From Mayamaea pseudoterrestris (lineage: Eukaryota; Bacillariophyta; Bacillariophyceae; Sellaphorales; Sellaphoraceae): a DNA stretch of 64,000 nt. Shown here piece after piece: positions 20,501 to 31,360 of the stretch; within the stretch, counting starts at the first letter, position 1; each line of letters begins with the position of its first letter. The notes under the pieces were generated by a model. It made no database searches, was not told the DNA's origin, and saw nothing but the letters and a program-made list of their open reading frames with translations. Location of the stretch: contig BROI01000027.1 in the NCBI GenBank assembly GCA_027923505.1, positions 233,501 to 297,500 on the forward strand. The letters are read 5' to 3'. A program made the position numbers and the translations under genes.

Positions 20501-22336
20501 ACAAAAGGCGTCTTTCATGCGCTGGTTGTCCAAAGCAGAGGTGTCTTTGCTCAACAAAGGCTTTTCGTCAAGGTGGTCTACACTTTCCCAAGATGCATGA
20601 TCATTTCTGAAATTGTCAGTTTCATCGTGCCGCTCGCTTGTCAGCGCACGTCCCACTTGACTTGCTTCTTGCACAATTTGCATAAGCTTACCAATTCTGG
20701 CTTGTCGCTCGGCGGACTGTATTTCTGTGACTTCATTTGTTGCTTGCTGTCGTTCATGCAGCCAATGTTTCCACAAGTCTCGAAAAAATGGCGGTAGCAT
20801 GCTGTACAGTGGTCGATCGGAATGTATCTGATACAAGGCCTTTGTCGCAAGGTAGTGCTCCGCGTTCGCCTTGCTGGCGAATAATATCGACTCCTCCGTC
20901 ACAATCAAGGGAGGCGTCAAGGGAACGGTGACGTGCTGTATCGCAAACCGAGGAGGCTTGACCTTCTCCTTTCTACACCAATCTTTCAACACGTTCTTTG
21001 GTAATGCCCCAGTCCATGACTTTGGCACCGCCAGATCTGGGATCTCGATATAATTTTGAGGCGGTAGATTGATGTTTGCAGCAGCAGGAAGACTAGAATC
21101 CACGGATGCAGCCGGAACTTGTGCCGTCACGTCAAACATGTCAAATAGACCGACTGCATCGTCGTCGTCGTCGTCGTCATTGTATTCTTGCTTTTCCTGA
21201 TCTGCAGCAACGTCGCGGGAGACTGGAGCACTCGCATGAGTATTCCGAGCAAGCTTTTCCTTCATCTTTTTGATTTGCTTCTGCAGCTGCTTGACCTGCG
21301 ATTGTATCTGCTTGATTTCCGCCTTGGAGCGCATGTAGTTGGATGCTTCGTCGTTTGCGTCAAACTGTGCCTGCGCAAGCTGCTGTTCCAAATCCTGCAG
21401 TTGTAAGCGTTCAGTGTTATCTAGTGGTTGCTGCTGCAATTCTACTGTCTCGTTCTCTTCAACTGCGCCGTCGTCAAGAATAGCTGGGTCGCCTGGTGTT
21501 GAAACACTTGTATGAGCATTTTGGAGTGTTGCTGTCTCTTCATAATCGAACGAGTCTCGCATCTTTACTTCATGCTCAACTACGTCATCTTCGTGATCAC
21601 TTTCATCTTCGTCTGCTTCTACAAAAGCATACTGCGCCAACAAGCGTGCCTTTTCCCTCCGCCTGTCCTCCTCCTCCGCGTCGTTGTTGTTCATTGCAGC
21701 TATTTCATTCGTCTGCGAACAGCTCGTCTCCAATAAATTCGTAAAGAAATTATCGCGTCTCAACTTCTCCTCTTTCTCCTTTGTTCCATAGATTGCTTCA
21801 TTAGAGGCGTTTGGCGCCCAATGCACGTCCAGCGTCGTGCTGGCGGTTGTCGTTGAAGCTAGCTCGTCGCGAACCATTCCTTCCGTCAAAATGGGAGGCA
21901 ATTCGTCCGTCGGAACATGCAAGCAGATCCAATTCAAGATTGTCGTCATTGTCAATTGCTGCTTTTGTTGGGCCAACGCTTGAACGGCGTTGCAGACAAG
22001 ATGAAAATGAAGTCCAACTTGCATGACTAATCGATCGTACAAAACGGCAAGCTTTCGTTCCGTCATTGTCGCAGCTGGAGAAAAAGGAGATGTAGTATCG
22101 GCATTATTTGATTCTGGTGATTCTGATTCAAATTGTAGCAATAGTTCCAAGAGATGTTCCAGACGCTGCTGCTGTGAGAGAGTGACGCGGACTTGTTGCG
22201 GCGGATTCGCACTTGGACTAACATCATTGTTGTTCATGACGAGAGGCTTGGCCGGAGGCGGTCGCTTGGGCGGCTGCAACGCCGTCGTCTGGTAGCCCCT
22301 TGCATCCGCTTGCTGCTTCTTTTTCTTCTTGACCAT
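17580..22336 (-). CDS. DHX29: DEAH-box RNA helicase, DHX29/DExH7-like
   Basis: ATP-dependent RNA helicase of 1,459 residues. Six exons on the minus strand (22336-19979, 19891-19822, 19736-19505, 19432-19095, 19019-18532, 18473-17580) are joined by GT-AG introns of 58-87 bp, and all phases agree. The N-terminal about 600 residues are low-complexity (MVKKKKKQQ, acidic patches, a coiled coil near LEQQLAQAQFDANDEASNY...KQIKKMKEKL). They include a dsRBD-like segment before the helicase core (ILFASKANAEHYLATKALY). Core motifs: Walker A AQTGAGKTTQ near 653, DEIH near 755, KVVLMSATLD across the exon 1-2 junction, NIAETSVTIPDVV across the exon 4-5 junction, and QRSGRAGRVQPG. The HA2/OB end is GALFQCIDPITTIAACLS onward. 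DHX29 relatives help 40S scanning; DHX57 or DHX36 are less likely. It is divergent from the sulfatase gene. Confidence 0.88.
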
Positions 22337-22642
22337 GGCGGCGGCGGTGGCGGTGGCGGCGGCGGAAGCTACCTGTTGCAGCTCAAAAAAATGTCATGGT
22401 CGCGACGATGAATCAAGTTGGAATAAAAATGTCGCAACGCGTATCTCTGAATTGTCGCACCAGGATCCGTGTGAGCCACGGATCCCAATCGCTCGCCAAA
22501 AACTTGGTGGCACATGCCTCACCTCGCACGACCAACCATCGAGGTGCTAAAAAGACTCCCATCGTGCTCGTGATTCTTTTATAGAGTGGCCGAATCTTTG
22601 TACGAAATAAACATTAGTAACTGAAGCAATACAAAGGCAAAG
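22337..22642. promoter_or_regulatory. Bidirectional promoter, helicase / sulfatase, with GGC repeat
   Basis: 306 bp between divergent starts. Bases 22337-22366 are nearly pure GGC/GGT triplets (C-rich on the helicase transcript) immediately before the helicase ATG. They could be 5'-UTR, or unrecognised coding sequence in either direction. Confidence 0.5.
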
Positions 22643-24826
22643 ATGAAGCAGCAAATAACGATCTCGTCGGTCACATCCTTGCGACGAATCAGATGCAGGA
22701 CAACGCTAACCTTTATGGCCATGCTGAGCTTTGCTCTAATGCAGCAATCAGCATTTGCTGCTAACCACAAACGGCTTGGTAATGTTTTCACAGAAAGTAA
22801 AGAACGAATAGACGAACCAAGGTCGCTATCCCAACCAAACCGTCCCAATTTACTCGTCATTACGACGGACCAACAACGATGGGATACACTCTCAATTGTC
22901 CAGAAGCAACTCAAACACTATCGCAACAAGTTCCAAATCCAAACTCCTAATCTTGACAGGCTCGCTAAGAGTGGCACCTTGTTCTGGAATGCCTACTGTC
23001 AGAGTCCATCCTGCGGGCCAGCACGATCGTCCTTGCGGACTGGGTGCTCGACTGCCCGAACGGGTGTTCAAGGTAACCGAGAAATGGTAGGAATGGATGA
23101 GCGAGACGACTCCATGACAAGACTAAAGAATCTGTGGACCTATGATCAAATTTTGGTCGAAAAGCTTGGCTACGTGAGCGAAACTTATGGCAAGAAGCAT
23201 TTGCCAAATACATTGCTGCACAAACATGAGCCTCTTGCGGATGAATCTGTTTTGCAATATGATGACTACGACATGGAAATGCGTCAACCGAACTTGACAC
23301 TACAGGAGTTTCAGGCGCGGTATCCGTTTCACCTTGACTACTTTGCTGACAACGATAATTTGCGGAAGCGACCTATTCGGTCGGAGCGAATTAACGGGCT
23401 GTCCACCTTTCCATACAGGCCTACCAAGATGGATGCTTCCAACTGGAAGAGTAAAAAAGACAGCCAAAAAGACTCATCAGACCCCGGGTCGAAGTCGTTT
23501 GGCGTGGACTCGCTTGGGAGCAATTACACGAGTACTGCCTTGATTGGTCAGATGGGTCTTTTGGCGCTGGACCGACTAGGGCAAGAATACAAGGACACCA
23601 GTCAACCGTTCTGCTTGACAGTTTCGTTTAATTCACCGCATCCACCATTCATCGTAACGAGAGACTACTTGAAACAATACTGGAGTCAGCGGCGCCACTT
23701 GTACTTTCCACATCCCGACGAAAACATGCAAAGCAGCAGTCCATATTATAATAAAGATAAAAGTGAAACGCGGCGGTTTGAGACCAAGTCACTCAATGCG
23801 GAATGGACGGCAATTTATTACGCGCTCATCACTGAAGTAGATACTTGGGTCGGCCAGCTATTGGACAAGCTTGACGAATTGGCACTGACGACCGAAACGT
23901 TAATTATCTTCACATCGGACCACGGCGAAATGCTGGGTGCCCACGGTTTAGCCGGCAAAAACAATTTTTACGAGGAGGCGGCGCGCGTTCCACTTATTCT
24001 GTCATATCCAAAGGTGATTGCTTCGGATCAAACTATCCAAACCATGGCAAACCACATTGATTTGGTGTCTACCATTTTGGATTACATGGATGGGAAGGAG
24101 CACGATACGAGCGACGGAAATAGCCTCCGGCGACTCATGGAGCATCGGTCCTACAACGAAAACTATGACGAAAACGTTGCTATATCAGAAGAGATTACCC
24201 CGAACAACAAACGGCCCAGCTACATGATTCGAAAAGATGATTTTAAGCTCATGATTGCAAATAACCCGACCGCACCGACCATGGATATGTTTGTGTTTCT
24301 AAAAGAGGATCCTTTCGAAACAAACAACTTGCTTGGAGGTCAAGATAGTCAAGCTTTAACTAGCCGTCAAATTGGCAAGGTTGAGCATCTGAAAGCATTA
24401 TTACTTGACTGGATGAAGCGCGTGGATGGAGAGCAATTTTTCTTTTCGAAACCAGCCGGCGGGGGTCCCAACGAGATACAGGGTGTCACGGCGCGAAGGA
24501 CTTGGCCAAAGGCTGACTTTTGGGTGAGCGACGACGTTCTCTTCTTTGGGAAGTCAGTTCTAGCTAGGGGTCAGTATATTAGCAATGAATATCTTTACAT
24601 CGGCCGAACAAACCCAGGCATCTTGAGATTGATTGACATATCCGTTCAGGGCCGCGATTCGATATTTTTCAAACTGAGCGTCAACTCGGCAGTAATCGAG
24701 TCCGACAACTATCTTCGTTTGCAAGTTAGTTTCACTTCTTCCGAGCGTCTTGCATCGATCGATGCTCGCGTTGTTATTAGACACAGTGCGGGTCCAGAGA
24801 TGCTTGTTGACATCAAACAATTGTAG
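22643..24826 (+). CDS. Secreted/ER sulfatase (type I, formylglycine)
   Basis: Hydrolyses a sulfate ester; the substrate cannot be told, and sulfated polysaccharides or choline sulfate are options. Intronless, 727 residues, longer than many sulfatases (about 500-600). A signal peptide or anchor ends near residue 39 (TFMAMLSFALMQQSAFA). The metal site starts at VITTDQQRWDT (Asp76). The formylglycine signature is CGPARSSLRTG with Cys124 and Arg128, so maturation by a formylglycine-generating enzyme is expected. Further conserved parts are FNSPHPPF, FTSDHGEMLGAHGLAGKNNFYEEAARVPLI and the C-terminal RKDDFKLMI block. About 150 extra residues at the C-terminus look beta-rich and unassigned. It converges with the PEP carboxylase gene. 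Confidence 0.93.
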   Translation: MKQQITISSVTSLRRIRCRTTLTFMAMLSFALMQQSAFAANHKRLGNVFTESKERIDEPRSLSQPNRPNLLVITTDQQRWDTLSIVQKQLKHYRNKFQIQTPNLDRLAKSGTLFWNAYCQSPSCGPARSSLRTGCSTARTGVQGNREMVGMDERDDSMTRLKNLWTYDQILVEKLGYVSETYGKKHLPNTLLHKHEPLADESVLQYDDYDMEMRQPNLTLQEFQARYPFHLDYFADNDNLRKRPIRSERINGLSTFPYRPTKMDASNWKSKKDSQKDSSDPGSKSFGVDSLGSNYTSTALIGQMGLLALDRLGQEYKDTSQPFCLTVSFNSPHPPFIVTRDYLKQYWSQRRHLYFPHPDENMQSSSPYYNKDKSETRRFETKSLNAEWTAIYYALITEVDTWVGQLLDKLDELALTTETLIIFTSDHGEMLGAHGLAGKNNFYEEAARVPLILSYPKVIASDQTIQTMANHIDLVSTILDYMDGKEHDTSDGNSLRRLMEHRSYNENYDENVAISEEITPNNKRPSYMIRKDDFKLMIANNPTAPTMDMFVFLKEDPFETNNLLGGQDSQALTSRQIGKVEHLKALLLDWMKRVDGEQFFFSKPAGGGPNEIQGVTARRTWPKADFWVSDDVLFFGKSVLARGQYISNEYLYIGRTNPGILRLIDISVQGRDSIFFKLSVNSAVIESDNYLRLQVSFTSSERLASIDARVVIRHSAGPEMLVDIKQL

Positions 24827-24964
24827 CTGCATCGTCGGCGAAGTTCATGCTGTCAGTCACCTGTGAGTCATTATTTGCTTGTATAGATTTATACGCATAG
24901 AGGAAAATTTACATTACTCAATCAGTTACAAGCTACTTTAGCTGAGCGCGAATCGACGCGTCCT

Positions 24965-27900
24965 TTACCCTGTATTGCCCATTCCGTTAGCAATACCCGT
25001 AATTGTAGTGAGTAAAGCATCAATAAGATCCTTGCTAGCCTCACCTTCGGAATCTTTTCGAATTCTCTTTAGCGTCTCGACCTGTAGAATATTCAAACAG
25101 TCGACATACTGGTCGATGGGAGAAGGGGTGAGCGTTTAGTGTCCGTTACAAACAGGTTAACTGACTTTCTGCCACGTTCAACTCACCGGATTCCGGACGG
25201 CCAGAGCACGTCGAAGGATATTATTATTTTCGCCCAGCGTTCCATGTCCAGTGAGTTTTAGTATGGTATCCTCAGTGGCGGTATGCAGTTGACGGACTTC
25301 TGATCCCAACTCTTGCGCCAAGGTATCTGTCACCAACATGTCATCATAGTGTTTCGCGATTGCAGGTTCAGACTTTGATAGAACCATTTCAACTAAGTCA
25401 ACTGTCGTCCGGAAGGTACTCCAGTCGCGATACATCTCCTTAAGCAATGGAGACTTGTCCGATGACAAGACCGACTGGAACGCTTCTCCCACTCCTAGCC
25501 AAGAAGGAAGGTTCAAGCGAGTCTAATAAGAAATTCAGACATGTTAGCCACATGCGACTCCCAGAGCAGTCCGTTCATCCCTACCTCGTATGTATACACC
25601 ACTGCACCTTACCTGAGTCCATGCAAAATTCCACGGAATCGCTCGCAGCGATTCCACGCCTCCGCCAGGTTTTCTTTTCGCCGGCCGCGAACCAATGTTA
25701 AGGCTGGAAAGCTCCAACTCTGGTGTGGCCGATCGAAAGTATGGAACAAATCGGGAATCCTTCCGAACAATCTGGCGGTATCCATCACAGCTGACAGTTG
25801 AAATCGTATGCATCAGGTCTCTCCATTCCTTAGATGGTTTCGGACGGTCCATCAGCTTTTCCGCCAAAACGGCCGCTGTGTAAATGTCCATACTTCGTTC
25901 AGCTCGATCGCGGTAGCCAAAGTTCTGCGTTATCATTTCGCCTTGCTCGGTGACACGAAATTTGCCGTTAATTGTTTTTGGAGGATGCGCGACAATGGCT
26001 TTAAAAGTTTGTGGGTTACCGCCGCGTCCAACAGTTCCGCCTTTGCCGTGGAAAAAAGTGATATCAACAGAGTGGTCACGACCAACCTGTGCGAGCTTCT
26101 CTTGTGTCTCGAACTGTGCCCACACAGCAGCTAGTCGCCCTGCATCCTTGGCCGAATCGGAATATCCAATCATGACTTCCTGCTTTCCGTTAATTATACC
26201 CATGTACACGGGCAATTGAAACAGCGTTTTCATCGTCCGCGATGCTCCATTCAAGTCGTCCAACGTCTCAAACAGAGGAGCTACTCGCAATGGCTTCTTA
26301 ACACCGGCATCAAGCTGCAGGAGCAAAACGGCAAGAACGTCACTGGCACTTGTTGCTTGACTGATGACATAAGCTCCCAAGCTATCTTCGTACATTTCTG
26401 CAATGATACCGAATGTCTCCAATACATCAACAACCGTTTCGGAGAAAAGTTCAGGGTGCTCGCGCCAGATACCAGGTCGCAGAAGAGGGCGCTTCGACGC
26501 GATTTGCGTCGTCAACCAGCTGATTTTCGTAGCTTCGTCCCACTGACTGTACGAGCCCAATCCAAGAAACCTGGTGATAGCGTCAACAGCTTCTTCATGC
26601 TTGTCGCTTTCCTGCCGAATGTCTAAAGGGATGAGTGTCAGCCCAAAAGAAGCCACTTTCCTTATAATGTCTGTCAAGAGACCATCAGCAACGATCTGGT
26701 TGCCCGTTTCACAAAGCGAACAGTGCATGAGCAACAACTCGTCCATGAATTCTTGCTTAATCAAATAGATTTCTTCTGGATTCATGGCTTCACCTCCAGC
26801 AGTAGATGCATTAATGTAAGCCTCTGCCCAGCCAATAGTTCTTTGCATTCTTGCAATCATTGGCTTGAGTAATGCACGGTATGGCTCCCTCGCATTACCG
26901 ACAACGGCTCTAAGTTCCGGAGACGCCACGATGATCGATAGTTCCTTCTCCAACACCACCAAGTCTTCCTTGAATAAGGTCGCAGCCTTTGCCCGGTTCT
27001 TGAGGCAAACGAGTCGCGTCGTATGAGGTTTGACGTTTGGATTGCCGTCGCGATCGCCGCCCATCCAGGAAGCAAACCGAATCGGTGCCGCATCAAAAGG
27101 CAATCCTTTTCCAAGAAACTCCTTCATCGTAGTATCCAGTTTGCGGAGGAAGCTTGGAACAGTCTTCCACAAGACGGAATCAACAAAGAGCGTTCCCTTT
27201 TCCGCTTCTACTTCGGGAGTTGGTTTGATGCGACTCACTTCATCCGACAACCATATGCTTGAGATTTCTCTATACATGCTCTTGTTCAATTCATCCGTCT
27301 CAAACTGCGACGCCTGCCTTGAATACCGATTCGCATCCGCCATCATGAGAATGTCTTGGATGCGCCGCTTCTTGTCCAGGATGGTCCGTCGGTTCACTTC
27401 CGTGGGATGCGCCGTCAAGACCAACTCGGTGACTTGCGAGCAAAGCGCCTGGTAAATATCGTCCACATCATGTCCCTGCTTGAGTAGTTCGGGCAAGACG
27501 CCACGGCACGAGTCGGGCTTGGCGTGGAGTGCGCCGGAATTGTTTCCGTCTTGGTCCGAGTCGCGGAGTCGGCGGGTTCGGTGACAGGCTTCAGCGGCAT
27601 TGGCCAGAGCGAGAAAGTGCGTAAAGGCTCGACTCACGAGAAACAAGTCGCGGTCCGGAAACTTGGCGGCATAGTCGGCTAGCGATTGGAGCGTTTCTTC
27701 AGCTTGAACTTTGGTTTCTGCAACGCGTCCCGCTCCAAGCTCGCGCCAAGACTTGGCTAGTGCTCGCATGTCTTCAACTTTGCTATAGATTTCATGGCCA
27801 TCATGTTCCTTGATAATGGTTCCAAGTAAAGATCCCATGACGCGAATGTCCTGCCGTAGTTGAGCATCTATGTCCTTGGAGTCTACAGTGGCCGATGAGA

Positions 27901-28111
27901 GAGCAGCAGTCGAAAAGAGGGACGGATGAGGCTCGTCGAACGATGAATAGCCTGATGACTTCGTCGTCGAAGAAGTGGACAACTCACGACGCAGCAAATG
28001 CCTTGAATCGGTTTTCAGTTTATACGGACGAGTGATTCCGATGATGCTAGCCGATAGTTTCGGCAAAGGACGGCGGATCAGTGTCGTCGTCAGGCGACAT
28101 GAAAGTTGCAT
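24965..28111 (-). CDS. ppc: Phosphoenolpyruvate carboxylase with mitochondrial-type leader
   Basis: Carboxylates PEP with bicarbonate to oxaloacetate (anaplerosis, possibly part of carbon concentration). Three exons: 28111-25613 (833 codons), 25522-25187 and 25108-24965; introns of 90 and 78 bp; 992 residues. The start at Met (MQLSCRLTTTLIRRPLPKL) opens a leader of about 45 residues rich in R, S, T and L with almost no acidic residues and no ASAF motif, which favours mitochondria over plastid. Signature motifs are LTAHPTEVNRRT (catalytic His), ASWMGGDRDGNPNV and FHGKGGTVGRGGNP. FAWTQ at the end of exon 1 joins TRLNLPSWLG. The C-terminus is NGMGNTG, with Gly where most enzymes have Gln or Arg before NTG. 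There is no N-terminal phosphorylation serine of plant C4 type. Confidence 0.95.
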
Positions 28112-28634
28112 GATGCTGCACAAATTATTTACTTTCCTATATACCCACTTTTAGAAAGCCAATCAGAGGATGAAAGCTGTCAGCTGCGTGCAACTACTTA
28201 TAAGCTCCGTTAAAGATCTTCCACCAAGTCTGCATTTCTTTTCTTCTTCCTCTTGGTTGACGGCCGGAAGTTTAAATCGATGCCGATGCGACGGATACAA
28301 TCGTACCGGTATTGATATCGGTTTCCTCGTGCAAATTGACTTGCGCGCTTACAGTTAGCCGCCTCACGAGAGAGTATGCCAATCAATATACTAAATTGTT
28401 GCATGAACTACAAAGCCATCCGCGTTACGGAAAACCGGGCGTCCATTCCACACCGAGCTGTTTCTCGCTCACGAATTTGCTTCACCCCTACCATCACGCA
28501 AACATAGTACAGTACTACGATAGCTGGGTAAGCTTGGCTACGTTAGTCCTCGCAAGTATTCGGAAACGGAAACAAGCATGCGAAAAAGAAAGAATTCTGA
28601 TAGACTAAAGCTATAACACAAAGAAGATGGCGCT
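28112..28634. other. Intergenic region, PEP carboxylase promoter side
   Basis: 523 bp between the PEP carboxylase start and the DsbA-like stop, both genes being on the minus strand. Only short chance open frames (60-98 codons) occur. Confidence 0.5.
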
Positions 28635-29390
28635 CTATGTCTGCTTGTTCTTCAACTTGTACTGCATCGTTTTTTCATTGATCTCCTCAAAGACTTGGAG
28701 AAAGGTGTCAGGAAGCTGCGCCCCGGAGAACCCAATGGGAGGAATACCAGATGCTTCACTGTATACTAAAAAGAATGGCACACTGGTAATCTGGTAGCAG
28801 CGTCGTCCCTGGTACATTTCGTCGCGAACAAACCTTGACGCCTTGCCCTTTTCTAGATAGTCTCGCAAATCCTTGCGATCCCAGTCTGGAAACTCTTGCT
28901 CCGCAACGTGAATGAGCTGATCAATGAGACTTATATTTCTGCCTTGTTCGTATAGCGCCTGAAAGAGTATCATGTAAAGCTTGGCAGTCTCAACCTTTTG
29001 AATCTTGTTGCCATAGTAGACAAACTCGTGCGCCGACTTTGTGTTGGGCCATGAGCTCCAGTCGCCAAAAGCTGCGCCAACCTTGGTCCCTTCTGTCTTG
29101 AGTCGCGTAATTAATTCTGGATGTGCGTCTCCGAAGCGCTTCTGACAGTACTGCTCGAGCGGTTCGCCTTCCGTGGCAGTGCTCGTGTCAATGAGGTAGG
29201 GCTTGCACTCGACAGTGATTGGCTGAGTGTCTTGATTCTTGTAAAGCTGAATCGCTTCCAATAGTCTCTTTTCCCCAATATAACACCAGGGGCAGGCGAT
29301 GTCGCTATAGACGAGAACTTGGATTGTTTCTGGACGATAGGATATTGTCTCGGGCGGCTGAAACGGAGCGTCGCTGTCTTGTTCTGCCAT
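28635..29390 (-). CDS. DsbA/FrnE-family thioredoxin-fold oxidoreductase
   Basis: Intronless gene for a 251-residue DsbA-like protein of the FrnE/2-hydroxychromene-2-carboxylate-isomerase superfamily. The redox motif is CPWC (Cys33-Cys36) after the first strand (IQVLVYSDIACPWCYIGEKRLLEA). A helical insertion occupies about residues 75-190, and the cis-proline region is ITSVPFFLVYSE. No signal peptide is seen, so it is probably cytosolic, unlike bacterial periplasmic DsbA. A possible role is disulfide exchange or glutathione-linked chemistry; the substrate is unknown. It is the last host gene before the satellite array. Confidence 0.87.
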   Translation of the reverse strand: MAEQDSDAPFQPPETISYRPETIQVLVYSDIACPWCYIGEKRLLEAIQLYKNQDTQPITVECKPYLIDTSTATEGEPLEQYCQKRFGDAHPELITRLKTEGTKVGAAFGDWSSWPNTKSAHEFVYYGNKIQKVETAKLYMILFQALYEQGRNISLIDQLIHVAEQEFPDWDRKDLRDYLEKGKASRFVRDEMYQGRRCYQITSVPFFLVYSEASGIPPIGFSGAQLPDTFLQVFEEINEKTMQYKLKNKQT

Positions 29391-29633
29391 GGTGCAGAGG
29401 ATTGAGTTAAAAACTTGTCCAATCTACACTACTTAGTTGATGAATGCCGCGAATCGATTTGTGGTCACCTCATGAATGAGAGACCGCTGCGTAATGACGG
29501 ATGGATGACTTTTGCGTCGTCGAATCGTCATGGTTGATGCGCGGCGCGGTGAAGATATCGAATCGCAGCGTTACTAAGTCATTCTGACTGATCAATCATG
29601 GTGCGACAGTGTGTGGCCTTCAAAGACTACCCA
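29391..29633. other. Gene-to-satellite transition
   Basis: About 240 bp between the DsbA-like start codon and the first recognisable satellite sequence. It holds the likely DsbA-like promoter; nothing repetitive before about 29630. Confidence 0.5.
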
Positions 29634-31283
29634 CCATAGTCTCAAATGCCCCTACAGCAAGCCCTATAGGTTCCCAATTACACCAGAAAGGGGCCAACAT
29701 CATTATTCAGGCTGCACTACAAGATGGTAAGCTTGGCTGGTGTCTCAGGGGATGGCAATGTATTTGGTGACAACTTGTCGCCAGTCTCAGCCCGCAGATG
29801 CCATGACATTCAAACGCCCCTACAGCAAGCCCTGTAGGGGCCCAAATTACACCAGAATGGTGCCAACATCATTATTCAGGCTGCGCTACAACATGGTATG
29901 CCTGGCTGGTGTCTCAGTAGACTGCAATGTGATTGGTGACAACTTGACACCAGTCTCAGCCTGCAGATGCCATGACAGTCAAACGCCCCTACAGCAAGCC
30001 CTGTAGGTGCCCAAATTACACCAGAATGGTGCCAACATCAGTATACAGGCTGCGCTAAAAGATGGTAGGCTTGGCTGGTGTTTCAGGGGATGGCAATGTA
30101 ATTGATGACAACTTATCACCAGTCTTAGCTCACAGGTGCCGTGACATTCAAACGCCCCTACAGCAAGCCCTGTAGGTGCCCAAATTACACCAGAATGGTG
30201 TTAACATCATTATTCAGGCAGCGCTACAAGATGGTAGGCTTGGATGATGTTTCAGGGGATGGCAATGTATTTGATGACAACGTATCACCAGTCTTAGCTC
30301 ACAGGTGCCGTGACATTCAAACGCCCCTACAGCAAGCCCTGTAGGTGCCCAAATTACACCAGAATGGTGCCAACATCATTATTCAGGCAGCGCTACAAGA
30401 TGGTAGGCTTGGATGATGTCTCAGGAGATGGCAATGTATTTAATGACAACTTGTCACCAGTCTCAGCCCACAGATTCCATGAGATTCAAACGCCCCTACA
30501 GCAAGCCCTGTAGGTGCCCAAATTACACTAGAGTGGTGCCAACATCATTATTCAGGCTGAGCTACGAGATGGTAGGCTTGGCTGGTGTCTCAGGGGATGG
30601 CAATGTATTTGGTGACAACTTGTCACCAGTCTCAGCACGCAGATTCCATGAATTCAAATGCCCCTACAGCAAGCCCTGTAGGTGCCCAAATTACACTAGA
30701 ATGGTGCCAACATTATTATTCAGGCTGCGCTACAAGATGGTAGGCTTGGCTGGTGTCTCAGGGGATGGCAATGTATTTGGTGACAACTTGTCACCAGTCT
30801 CAGCCCGCAGATGCCATGACATTCAACCCCCCTACAGCAGGCCCTGTAGGTGCCCAAATTACACCAGAATGGTGCCAACATCATTATTCAGGCTGCGCTA
30901 CAAGATGGTAGGCTTGGCTGGTGTCTCAGGGGATGGCAATGTATTTGGTGACAACTTGTCACCAGTCTCAGCCCGCAGACAGGGTGACATTCAAACGCCC
31001 CTACAGCAAGCCCTGTAGGTGCCCAAATTACACCAGAATGGTGCCAACATCATTATTCAGCCTGCGCTACAAGATGGTAGGCTTGGCTGGTGTCTCAGGG
31101 GATGGCAATGTATTTGGTGACAACTTGTCACCAGTCTCAGCCCGCAGATGCCGTGACATTCAAACGCCCCTACAGCAAGCCCTGTAGGTGCCCAAATTAC
31201 ACCAGAATGGTGCCAACATCATTATTCAGGCTGCGCTACAAGATGGTAGGCTTGGCTGGTGTCTCAGGGGATGGCAATGTATT

Positions 31284-31302
31284 TGGTGACAACTTGTCAC
31301 CA
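31284..31302. repeat. Satellite dyad, representative copy
   Basis: TGGTGACAACTTGTCACCA is a perfect inverted repeat with 9-bp arms around a central C. It recurs once in nearly every unit of the array and is weakened mainly in the diverged left-edge units (for example near 29936 and 30104). Confidence 0.9.
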
Positions 31303-31334
31303 GTCTCAGCCAGCAGATGCCGTGACATTCAAAC

Positions 31335-31360
31335 GCCCCTACAGCAAGCCCTGTAGGGGC
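31335..31360. repeat. Satellite hairpin, representative copy
   Basis: GCCCCTACAG and CTGTAGGGGC form a perfect 10-bp stem around the loop CAAGCC. Most other units read CTGTAGGTGC on the right arm, which leaves a single mismatch. Confidence 0.9.
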
